From the NCBI GenBank assembly GCA_023458915.1, contig JAEWWM010000041.1:1-15173 (forward strand): a stretch of 15,173 nt of DNA, in the 5' to 3' direction. The translations under genes and the position numbers were made by a program. The notes under the pieces were generated by a model, which made no database searches, was not told the origin of the DNA, and saw only the letters and a program-made list of their open reading frames with translations. Shown piece after piece: positions 1 through 6,302 of this stretch. The number at the start of each line of letters is the position of its first letter. The stretch's first letter is position 1. Origin of the DNA: Bacillota bacterium (GTDB lineage Bacteria; Bacillota; Clostridia; Oscillospirales; Acutalibacteraceae).

Positions 1-156
1 TAATAATTTTCCATATTTTTTCATATTCAAATATTTTTTCAAATAATTTTGAAAATTTTTTATTCATGTTACTCATAATTTTATTTTATGCAAGTTTGAT
101 ATTTTTTGTATGTTATAAAACAAAACATGATAAAAAGGAAACCTACAGGGGATAAT
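1..156. other. AT-rich intergenic DNA downstream of spoVAD
   Basis: No coding region is visible between the window start and the spoVAD stop codon. The stretch is almost entirely A and T, with homopolymer tracts. The only structure I see is the small hairpin at 36-55, listed separately. spoVAE, often the next gene after spoVAD, does not begin in this stretch, so spoVAD is followed by at least 156 bp of non-coding DNA. Confidence 0.6.
36..61 (+). terminator. AT-only hairpin followed by a T run
   Basis: The arms TTTTCAAA (36-43) and TTTGAAAA (48-55) pair perfectly around a 4-nt loop and are followed on the plus strand by six Ts (56-61). The shape is that of an intrinsic terminator for a plus-strand transcript, but the stem contains only one G:C pair and no plus-strand gene is visible upstream in the window. 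It could also be chance in AT-rich DNA. Confidence 0.25.
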
Positions 157-1167
157 TTATTTACTGGTAAAATTTATAAGATGCGCAACGCCAGGGATTG
201 TTTCGCCCTGCTGAGCTGAAGTGGGGGACATAAGCGCGCCGGTTGCCATGAATAAAACATTGTTCCACTCTTTGTTTTTTATTTTATTTAAAATAAGAGA
301 ACAAAGAACTGAGGCAGAGCATCCACAGCCTGAACCACCCGCGTGCACATCTTGCTTTTCTTTATGATATATCATAAGTCCGCAGTCATTGTAATTATCA
401 CCGAGTTTTATATTTTCTTTCATAAGAAGCTCTTTTAGCAAATTCGAGCCCACTTCTCCGAGGTCGCCTGAAAAAACCATATCGTAGTCGTTGGGCCCAG
501 TTTTAGTATCTTCAAAAAATGCCAGCATTGTCTTTGCTGCTGCGGGAGCCATGGCGGCGCCCATATTGTTTGCGTCTTTGATGCCAAGGTCGGTTATTTT
601 GCCGACCGTTATTTGTTTTATTTTCGGCCCTTCTGAATTTGTGCTGACAATCGCTGCCCCTGCACCAGTGACAGTCCATTGTGCTGTTGGTGTTCTTTGA
701 CCACCGTATTGAAGAGGAAATCTGAACTGCCTTTCCGAAGAACAGTAGTGCGAAGAAGTGACAGCTACGGAATGATCAGCTATTCCGGCTTCGATTGTAA
801 TAGCTGCCAAAAATATAGCCTGTGCCATAGTTGAACAAGCCCCGAACTGTCCTAAAAAGGGGATGTTTAGCTTTCTAAGACCAAAAGCGGATGACATACA
901 CTGGTTCAAAAGGTCGCCCGCAAAAATGTAATTTATATTTTCAGCTTTTAAATTTGCCTTTTCAATCGCTGCGCTTACAACCTCTTCTTGGAGCCTGCTT
1001 TCAGCTTTTTCCCATGAAGATTCTTCAAGGGTAGTATCTTCAAAAATTTTATCAAATTGGTCTCCAAGTGGACCCTCGGCCTCTTTTTTACCACACATTG
1101 AAGCATAGCTTGTAATTGTAGGTATGTTTTCCATCAATACCGTGCTTTTGCCTATTCTTTTGCCCAT
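157..1167 (-). CDS. spoVAD: Stage V sporulation protein AD
   Basis: SpoVAD is a component of the SpoVA channel that moves dipicolinic acid (DPA) into the forespore during sporulation and out at germination; the family is known to bind DPA and has a thiolase-like fold. The 336 residues match the usual length (about 335-340). Visible hallmarks are the N-terminal stretch after MGKRIGKST, the GACSTMAQA segment around residues 109-117 with the Cys in the thiolase active-site position, the aromatic and glycine-rich segment RFPLQYGGQRTPTAQWTVTG near 148-168, and a Gly/Cys-rich GGSGCGCSA segment near the C-terminus. The ATG at 1165-1167 has AAAGGAG upstream at normal spacing. No spoVAC or spoVAE is adjacent, although these usually flank spoVAD; 352 bp of non-coding DNA lies upstream. 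In other spore formers spoVA genes are made late in the forespore under SigG, but I could not find a convincing SigG promoter here. Confidence 0.96.
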   Translation of the reverse strand: MGKRIGKSTVLMENIPTITSYASMCGKKEAEGPLGDQFDKIFEDTTLEESSWEKAESRLQEEVVSAAIEKANLKAENINYIFAGDLLNQCMSSAFGLRKLNIPFLGQFGACSTMAQAIFLAAITIEAGIADHSVAVTSSHYCSSERQFRFPLQYGGQRTPTAQWTVTGAGAAIVSTNSEGPKIKQITVGKITDLGIKDANNMGAAMAPAAAKTMLAFFEDTKTGPNDYDMVFSGDLGEVGSNLLKELLMKENIKLGDNYNDCGLMIYHKEKQDVHAGGSGCGCSASVLCSLILNKIKNKEWNNVLFMATGALMSPTSAQQGETIPGVAHLINFTSK

Positions 1168-1212
1168 AAATAACTCTCTCCTTTATCTTAAACAATATAA
1201 AAATTATTTTTA

Positions 1213-1313
1213 ATAGATCTGTTCTAAAATCAGTTCAGGTTTAATAAAAAGTGATGAATAATGTAAGTTTATACGATGAAGAACTTTTGAATTGAAAATG
1301 AATTTTTTCAAAA
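1213..1313. repeat. Dispersed intergenic element, copy A (upstream of spoVAD)
   Basis: From 1233 this sequence aligns with 6188 onward (copy B) without gaps for 65 positions, 46 of them identical (about 71%), and the match continues past a 1-nt gap to about 1313. A looser match extends left to an ATCT block near 1217. The best conserved parts are AATAAAAAG, TACG..GAAGA and CTTTT. Read on the plus strand it contains ATG and 12 further codons (MNNVSLYDEELLN, then TGA at 1293-1295). Several differences from copy B are synonymous or conservative, which hints at a decayed coding origin. On the minus strand it would lie in the leader or promoter of spoVAD, ending about 45 nt before the start codon. 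Confidence 0.6.
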
Positions 1314-1336
1314 AAATAATACTTAAGAATTTAATC

Positions 1337-1372
1337 TTAGTATTAGTATTAGTATTAGTATTAGTATTAGTA
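1337..1372. repeat. TTAGTA hexanucleotide tandem repeat, 6 copies
   Basis: Six perfect head-to-tail copies of TTAGTA, with a degenerate TTAATC unit just before and TTTATT just after. It lies in non-coding DNA upstream of spoVAD. Perfect hexamer arrays can change copy number by replication slippage, so this is a likely variable-length site. Whether its length affects spoVAD expression cannot be told from the sequence. Confidence 0.9.
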
Positions 1373-1451
1373 TTTATTTTTGTATTATTTATAAAATCAG
1401 ATTAACAAGTTAGCAAAATTTGTGATTTGTAAATAGTGAGACATCTAAACA

Positions 1452-1469
1452 GGGTAAGAATAATTACCC
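1452..1469 (-). terminator. Short GGGTAA/TTACCC hairpin
   Basis: Perfect 6-bp stem (1452-1457 with 1464-1469) and 6-nt loop, 51 nt past the stop codon of the small minus-strand ORF at 1520-1702. On the minus strand no clear T run follows it, so termination would be weak. A structural role or chance is equally possible. Confidence 0.25.
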
Positions 1470-1519
1470 GAAAAAATAAAAAATATTAAGCCGCGAACAA
1501 AATAAGAATTAGTTATTAT

Positions 1520-1702
1520 TTAGTTATTATTTTGTGATTTCTCATCTTGTGTCGCTTTGTTCGTTATTTCCTCAGAATGTTCCTGAGTTTCATCTTTGGA
1601 AATATTGTACATACTAAGTATTTTCTTTTTCACCATGTCGCTGAGCACGAAATTTGAATCTTTATTATTTGGGTTTTCGCCGTTCAATTCATCACCCGCC
1701 AA
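1520..1702 (-). CDS. Possible small hydrophilic protein, 60 aa
   Basis: I do not recognise this product. The frame runs 60 codons from a TTG at 1700-1702 and encodes a highly charged peptide with an Asn/Glu/Gln/Lys-rich tail, and no membrane segment or Cys. In its favour, a good extended -10 promoter candidate ends just upstream (1720-1748), giving a very short leader of about 10 nt. Against it, neither the TTG nor the internal ATG (codon 23) has a visible ribosome binding site, unlike every other minus-strand gene here, and composition alone can produce such an ORF. It lies between the GGGtGRT gene and spoVAD in the same direction. It may be a real small gene, the remnant of a larger one, or noise. 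Confidence 0.3.
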   Translation of the reverse strand: MAGDELNGENPNNKDSNFVLSDMVKKKILSMYNISKDETQEHSEEITNKATQDEKSQNNN

Positions 1703-1719
1703 AAATTGTTTAAAAAAAT

Positions 1720-1748
1720 ATTTTATCAGATGATATTTGAACTTACAA
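1720..1748 (-). promoter_or_regulatory. Extended -10 promoter candidate upstream of the 60-aa ORF
   Basis: On the minus strand, TTGTAA (complement of 1743-1748) is separated by exactly 17 nt from TAAAAT (complement of 1720-1725), and the -10 is preceded by TGA, an extended -10 motif. Transcription would start near 1713, about 10 nt before the TTG of the small ORF, and could also read toward spoVAD. It rests on consensus matching only. Confidence 0.4.
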
Positions 1749-1859
1749 GTCCCTGATATACTGCAAATCGTGTAGAAAAATTGTAAAGCTTAATTAAAAT
1801 ATGATAATTAATGCGCAAATTTTTATATAATATTTATAAATTATAATAAATTGGGAAAT

Positions 1860-2882
1860 TTATCCAAATAAATTATTACTAAACACTTCGTGTATCGCTA
1901 CTGCGCAAGCAACGCTTGCGCCTACCATAGGATTATTGCCCATTCCGATAAATCCCATCATATCTACGTGAGCCGGCACTGATGAGGACCCCGCGAACTG
2001 AGCGTCTCCATGCATACGCCCCATTGAATCTGTAAGCCCATATGAAGCAGGACCTGCACCTATATTGTCAGGGTGAAGTGTTCTTCCTGTACCGCCTCCT
2101 GACGCTACTGAAAAGTATTCTTTATTATTGTCGCACGCCCATTTCTTGTAAGTTCCCGCGACTATGTGCTGAAATCTTACTGGGTTGGTGGAATTTCCAG
2201 TTATAGATATATCTACTTTTTCGTGCTTTAAAATTTCTAGGCCTTCAAGTGCTTCATTCGCGCCATAACATTTTATTTTTGCTTTTTCCCCTGGCGAAAA
2301 TGATTTTTTATATATTATTTTTAAAGTATGGTTTTCAAAATCAAATTCCGTGTGAACATATGTAAATCCATTTATCCGGGAGATTATATAAGCTGCATCT
2401 TTTCCAAGACCATTTAGTATAACCCTGAGCGGTTTTACGCGTGCCTTATTCGTTGATTTTACGATTCCAATAGCGCCTTCTGCTGCAGCGAAAGATTCAT
2501 GACCAGCAATGAAAGCAAAACATTCGGTTTCTTCTTTTAAAAGACGTGATGCAAGGTTTCCGTGTCCGATGCCGACCTTACGGTTGTCTGCGACCGACCC
2601 CGGTACACAAAAAGCTTGTAACCCTTCGCCGATGTATTCAGCTGCCTTGCATGCTGAACTCACACTATTTTTAATGGCGATCGCGCAGCCAAGAATATAC
2701 GCCCATGCGGCATTTTCAAAAGCTATGGGCTGAATGGATTTTACTATTTTATCTGGGTAAATATTATTTTCTTCGCATATTTTTTTAGCTTCTTCAAGGC
2801 TTTTTATATTATGTTTTTGAAGGCACTTACTTATACTGCCGATTCTTCTTTCAAAGCCTTCAAAAAGCATATTTTCGTTCAT
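1860..2882 (-). CDS. GGGtGRT-family protein
   Basis: The product is 340 residues and carries the family signature GGGTGRT at residues 262-268, within a conserved C-terminal half rich in Gly, Met and His (GPASYG, SMGRMHGDAQFAG, VPAHVDMMGFIGMG). I recognise it as the GGGtGRT protein family, common in anaerobic Firmicutes and often next to a NifU-like Fe-S scaffold gene, as here. Its biochemical function is, to my knowledge, not established; the partnership suggests a role in metal cluster handling, which is inference. I chose the ATG at 2880-2882 because AAAAGGAG lies 6 nt upstream. A TTG 18 nt further up would add six residues but would place its start codon before the ribosome binding site. 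The gene follows the scaffold gene after 72 nt, in the same direction. Confidence 0.9.
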   Translation of the reverse strand: MNENMLFEGFERRIGSISKCLQKHNIKSLEEAKKICEENNIYPDKIVKSIQPIAFENAAWAYILGCAIAIKNSVSSACKAAEYIGEGLQAFCVPGSVADNRKVGIGHGNLASRLLKEETECFAFIAGHESFAAAEGAIGIVKSTNKARVKPLRVILNGLGKDAAYIISRINGFTYVHTEFDFENHTLKIIYKKSFSPGEKAKIKCYGANEALEGLEILKHEKVDISITGNSTNPVRFQHIVAGTYKKWACDNNKEYFSVASGGGTGRTLHPDNIGAGPASYGLTDSMGRMHGDAQFAGSSSVPAHVDMMGFIGMGNNPMVGASVACAVAIHEVFSNNLFG

Positions 2883-2954
2883 AATTAACTCCTTTTTCAA
2901 GTTTATCTACTTGGGATGGTAATGCAAAATAAAAATTTTCTATGTTTTAACGTA

Positions 2955-3647
2955 CTATTCAGCTCTGGGGTCTATATATTTTGCTGCTTCTGAAAACCTA
3001 CCGTAAATGCCGGTACTTGATTCAAAGGCTTCTTTCGGGGTAGCGCCTTTTTTGATTTTTTCAATCATTATTCCGGGATTTATGAATTTGTATCCTATGA
3101 TTTCATCATTTTCATCAAGTGCAAGCGAAAGAATATAACCCTCAACTGTCTGTATGTATCTTACACCTTTATTTTTTGTGCTGAAAATCGTTCCAATTTG
3201 TGAGCATTTGCTTTTCCCCAAATCTTCGAGCCCCGCGCCCACCGGAAGCCCATCCTTTGAAAAAGCTGTTTGAGAGCGCCCATAAACGAGCTGAATAAAA
3301 ATTTTTTTCATAGCATCATTTATAGCATCACACACAAGGTCCGTATTGAGGCATTCAAGTAGTGTTTTCCCGGGAAGGATTTCTCCTGCCATTGCTGCAG
3401 AATGTGTCATTCCGGAGCAACCGATGGTTTCAACTAATGCCTCTTCGACAATTCCATTTTTTACATTTAAGGTAAGTTTACAAGCACCTTGTTGCGGAGC
3501 GCATGTGCCAACACCATGAGAAAGCCCCGAAATATCTTTTATCTCTAAAGCTTTCACCCATCTGCCCTCTTCAGGTATTGGAGAAGGTCCATTATAAGGA
3601 CAACTTTTGACGATACACATATTTTCTATTTCAGGTGAATAGTTCAA
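2955..3647 (-). CDS. NifU/IscU-like iron-sulfur cluster assembly scaffold protein
   Basis: The 230-residue product has a NifU-type N-terminal scaffold domain. The Cys motifs are VGTCAPQQGAC (Cys49 and Cys56) and IGCSGMTHS (Cys77), in the positions used to hold nascent Fe-S clusters; C148 (SKCSQ) is a candidate third ligand. It is longer than housekeeping IscU/SufU (about 130-150 aa), with a C-terminal extension after about residue 160, and belongs to the divergent clostridial group that accompanies GGGtGRT genes. The start is TTG at 3645-3647 with AGGAG 8 nt upstream. That ribosome binding site overlaps the murG stop codon (TAG/GGAG), and only 11 nt separate the genes, so translation is probably coupled to murG. 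No cysteine desulfurase is visible nearby. Confidence 0.87.
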   Translation of the reverse strand: MNYSPEIENMCIVKSCPYNGPSPIPEEGRWVKALEIKDISGLSHGVGTCAPQQGACKLTLNVKNGIVEEALVETIGCSGMTHSAAMAGEILPGKTLLECLNTDLVCDAINDAMKKIFIQLVYGRSQTAFSKDGLPVGAGLEDLGKSKCSQIGTIFSTKNKGVRYIQTVEGYILSLALDENDEIIGYKFINPGIMIEKIKKGATPKEAFESSTGIYGRFSEAAKYIDPRAE

Positions 3648-3658
3648 AATATTTTCTC

Positions 3659-4780
3659 CTATCTTTTCAGAATATCTTTGATAATTTTATATATTTTTTC
3701 GCTTGAGTCTGTAATAGCTATTTTTTTAAGATTTTTAGAGTATTTTTCAAGAAGATTTTCGTCTCCTACGAGAATTTGGTTTATTTCGGTCCATAGCTTT
3801 TCTTCTGTTAAATCTTTTTCTTCGATTATGCTGGCGGCATTAGCATTTACAATAGCCATGGCATTATGATATTGGTGATTTTCAGCGACATTTGGAGATG
3901 GAATGAGAATTGCAGGTTTTGCAGCGGCTTGAAGTTCACTTAGAGTCGTAGCTCCTGAACGGCAAATTACTAAATCTGCGGCTGCCATGCATTCGGGCAT
4001 GTTTTTTATGTATTCTCTTATTATATATTTTGAATTATTTTTTATATTAATGCCGTTTTTAATTAGCTTTTCTTCAAAAGAATGGCATTTTTTACCGAAT
4101 CCATGAATAAAGCTATATTCTTTATCATTAGCGTGTTTAGTGATTATTTCCGCCATTACATTGTTAATAGCGGATGCACCAAGGCTTCCCCCGAAGGAAA
4201 GTATAACATACTTGCTACTAAGGCCAAGATTTTGCCTGGCAACATTTTTATCAAAGCTTATTATCTTTTTTCTGACAGGAGTGCCTGTTATTTCTGAACT
4301 AATAGATTCTGGAAGGCGATTTTTAGCTTCTTCATTTATTAATAGCACTTTTGTGGCCTTTTTTGCAAGAAGTTTTGTTGTAACGCCGGGATATGAATTT
4401 GAATCATGAATTAAAAATGGAATTCCCATTTTACCAGCTTGCCTTAAAAACGGACCGCTGGCATATCCTCCTGTGCCAAGGCAGATGTCAGGTTTGAATT
4501 CACGGAGTATTTTTTTTGATTCATAAGTTGAAATTATTATATTTTTAAAAGTGTTTATATTTTTTTGAAGGCCTTTCAAACTTAGATTTCGAGAAAAGCC
4601 TGAAATAGTTATACCTTTGAAATCAAATCCTGCTTCGGGGACCAATTTTTCTTCCATACCGCCTTTTGCGCCAACATAAAGTATGCAGCTTTCCGGTTCT
4701 TTTTCTTTTATGTAATCAGCGAAAGCAAGAGCAGGATTAATGTGTCCGGCTGTGCCTCCGCCTACTAAAATTATTCTCAA
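3659..4780 (-). CDS. murG: UDP-N-acetylglucosamine:lipid I N-acetylglucosaminyltransferase
   Basis: MurG adds GlcNAc from UDP-GlcNAc to lipid I, giving lipid II, on the inner face of the membrane. The 373 residues have the two-domain GT-B layout. The N-terminal glycine loop GGGTAGHINPA (residues 7-17) binds the lipid acceptor side, a second glycine loop GGSLGA is at 197-202, and the donor-binding segment CRSGATTLSELQAAAKP is at 273-289, followed by the HQYHNA segment at 302-307. The HEQN motif of many MurGs reads HDSN (125-128). The start is TTG at 4778-4780 with a very strong GAGGAGG 7 nt upstream. It follows ftsW after 105 nt, as in many dcw clusters, and the next gene begins 11 nt after its stop. 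Confidence 0.97.
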   Translation of the reverse strand: MRIILVGGGTAGHINPALAFADYIKEKEPESCILYVGAKGGMEEKLVPEAGFDFKGITISGFSRNLSLKGLQKNINTFKNIIISTYESKKILREFKPDICLGTGGYASGPFLRQAGKMGIPFLIHDSNSYPGVTTKLLAKKATKVLLINEEAKNRLPESISSEITGTPVRKKIISFDKNVARQNLGLSSKYVILSFGGSLGASAINNVMAEIITKHANDKEYSFIHGFGKKCHSFEEKLIKNGINIKNNSKYIIREYIKNMPECMAAADLVICRSGATTLSELQAAAKPAILIPSPNVAENHQYHNAMAIVNANAASIIEEKDLTEEKLWTEINQILVGDENLLEKYSKNLKKIAITDSSEKIYKIIKDILKR

Positions 4781-4826
4781 AATTGTTCCTCCTCTGGATT
4801 TTACCCCTAAATTAACAGGAGTAAAA

Positions 4827-4855
4827 ATTTTAGAAGTTTTTTAAAAATCTAAAAT
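4827..4855 (-). terminator. AT-rich hairpin with T run between ftsW and murG
   Basis: The arms ATTTTAGA (4827-4834) and TCTAAAAT (4848-4855) form an 8-bp stem with a further T/A-rich inner stem. On the minus strand it is followed at once by a T run, then by the murG leader and its strong ribosome binding site. It could cause partial termination between ftsW and murG, but the stem has few G:C pairs. Confidence 0.35.
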
Positions 4856-4885
4856 ATTGATTTATGTAGTTTTAGGGCAAGTTTG

Positions 4886-6142
4886 CTAGCTTTTTTCGAG
4901 TTTTGATGACCTAGAAATCGAAAGTATAATCCCCATTTGCGCAAGGAGCATTAAAAGCGAGGTGCCTCCGTAACTAAAAAACGGTAAGCTTATTCCGGTG
5001 TTTGGGATTGTATTTGTAACAACCGCTATGTTTAGTACTACTTGAAGCCCTACTTGTGCGGTTAGGCCGATTCCAAGAAGTGATCCGAATTTATCTTTAG
5101 ATTTCATGGAGATTATCATCCCGCGCCATATTAAAAGCGCAAATATAAGAAGTATAATAACCGACCCAACAAATCCGAGTTCTTCGCAGACAACTGCAAA
5201 AATAAAATCGTTTTGAGGTTCCGGGATATATAAGTATTTTTGCCTTGAATTTCCAAGCCCAAGGCCTAAAAGCCCGCCTGAGCCTATTGCGTAAAGTCCT
5301 TGCCTTGTTTGCCAGGTATCAACCCCTGCGCCAGGAGCAAAGGGATTAAGCCATCCTGCGATACGGTTGTTTGCGTAAGTTAATTTATCAGTAAAAACAA
5401 CTAAGTAAATTAAAGCGGATGCTATAGTTCCGAGTACCATCCCAAACCATTTAAGCCGTACGCCGCCTATAAATAACATGCCGGCCGCTAAAAGAACAAC
5501 TATTACAACGCAGGAGATATGGGGTTCAAGTGCAAGGAGAACTAAAGTTGGGGCTAAGATTATAAGATAGGGGAGTATACCGTATTTGAATGTATGCATG
5601 CGGTTAAAATTAAGGTTTATAAAATGCGCAAAAGATACAACTATTGCAAATTTTGTTATTTCTGAAGCCTGAAAGCTAAATGATCCAAGTTGAATCCATC
5701 TGTGCACGCCATTAATTGGAGGCATTACAAGAACCGCGATTAAGAGCAAAAACGAAACACCGAGTATCGGTACAGCCCATTTGTGAAAATAACTATAATC
5801 AACATAAGAAATTGCAAACATGCCAATTATACCGATAACCGCAAAAATAAGCTGATTTTTTATAAAATAAAAACTGTCTCCGTTATGAAGATAATAAGCG
5901 TTAGGATAACTCGCGGAAAACATCATAACAAGCCCAATTACAACTATAGTAAGCACCAAAAACAAAAACGGTACGTCCATTCCGGATTTTACCGAAAATA
6001 TTTTTAATTTTTCAAGGAGATTAATTTTATTTTTATTAGAACGCGGTTTTTTTCTGCGTTTTTTTTGGATAGGTTCTTCTTTTGAAATTTCATATCCGCG
6101 CGGCGAAATTTGTGACCTTTTCCTTGCCCTTTTAGCTCTCAA
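4886..6142 (-). CDS. ftsW: SEDS-family lipid II flippase/glycosyltransferase, FtsW/SpoVE type
   Basis: SEDS proteins polymerise lipid II into glycan strands in the membrane together with a class B penicillin-binding protein, here probably the SpoVD/FtsI protein encoded upstream. The 418 residues start with a strongly basic cytoplasmic tail (about residues 1-52, many Arg/Lys), followed by about ten hydrophobic segments. Family signatures are HRWIQLGSFSFQASE near 147-161, NPF...WQTRQGLYAIGSGG near 266-290, GLGLGNSRQKYLYIPEPQNDFIFA near 293-316, EELGF at 320-324, and LPFFSYGGTS near the C-terminus. In the loop after NPF the usual Asp a few residues on is not in its standard place; D275 is the nearest. 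The start is TTG at 6140-6142, with AAGGAGG about 10 nt upstream and no ATG alternative. FtsW (division) and SpoVE (spore cortex) cannot be told apart by sequence alone. Confidence 0.93.
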   Translation of the reverse strand: MRAKRARKRSQISPRGYEISKEEPIQKKRRKKPRSNKNKINLLEKLKIFSVKSGMDVPFLFLVLTIVVIGLVMMFSASYPNAYYLHNGDSFYFIKNQLIFAVIGIIGMFAISYVDYSYFHKWAVPILGVSFLLLIAVLVMPPINGVHRWIQLGSFSFQASEITKFAIVVSFAHFINLNFNRMHTFKYGILPYLIILAPTLVLLALEPHISCVVIVVLLAAGMLFIGGVRLKWFGMVLGTIASALIYLVVFTDKLTYANNRIAGWLNPFAPGAGVDTWQTRQGLYAIGSGGLLGLGLGNSRQKYLYIPEPQNDFIFAVVCEELGFVGSVIILLIFALLIWRGMIISMKSKDKFGSLLGIGLTAQVGLQVVLNIAVVTNTIPNTGISLPFFSYGGTSLLMLLAQMGIILSISRSSKLEKS

Positions 6143-6302
6143 TTAATGATATCCTCCTTCAAATATAATAAAATCTATTTTTAATTAGTTCAAATTCAAT
6201 AAAAAGCAATGAAAAACATATATCTGTACGGCGAAGAGCTTTTAACTAAAAATAAATTTTTCTGAAAATTCGTGGTCTATGCGGTTTAAGAACAGATTTC
6301 GT
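6143..6302. other. Intergenic region between mraY and ftsW (murD position)
   Basis: In many Firmicutes murD lies between mraY and ftsW. Here there are only 160 bp, with the ftsW ribosome binding site and copy B of the dispersed element. No MurD motif (such as the GTNGK ATP-binding loop) appears in any frame of this short stretch. Confidence 0.6.
6170..6270. repeat. Dispersed intergenic element, copy B (upstream of ftsW)
   Basis: Partner of the element at 1213-1313, with 46 of 65 ungapped positions identical from 6188 and the match continuing after one single-base gap. Read on the plus strand it contains an 18-codon frame (MKNIYLYGEELLTKNKFF) that lines up codon for codon with the shorter frame in copy A; Leu and Glu codons differ only synonymously. 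Read on the minus strand it lies in the leader or promoter of ftsW, ending about 28 nt before its TTG. It is either a remnant of a duplicated gene start, a small mobile or REP-like element, or a shared regulatory leader. Confidence 0.6.

Larger units (their letters stand above)
1168..1519. other. Intergenic region upstream of spoVAD
   Basis: This 352-bp stretch separates spoVAD from the small ORF to its right and holds no convincing gene. It contains the spoVAD ribosome binding site, one copy of a dispersed element (about 1213-1313), six perfect TTAGTA hexamers (1337-1372), one copy of a 12-mer also found beside the mraY promoter (1415-1426), and a short GGGTAA/TTACCC hairpin (1452-1469). An 11-codon reading frame within the dispersed element is discussed there. 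Confidence 0.6.

Noticed and set aside
491..700. Plus-strand 69-codon frame inside spoVAD
   Set aside because: It lies wholly opposite a well-supported spoVAD, has no ribosome binding site and looks like an antisense shadow. The same applies to plus-strand frames inside the GGGtGRT, murG, ftsW, spoVD and ATPase genes.
1168..1330. SigG promoter for spoVAD
   Set aside because: GTATA and CATTATT-like words exist but at wrong spacing (about 6 or 13 nt), so I could not support a call.
1337..1372. TTAGTA array as a CRISPR-like array
   Set aside because: The units are six bases long with no spacers; it is a simple microsatellite.
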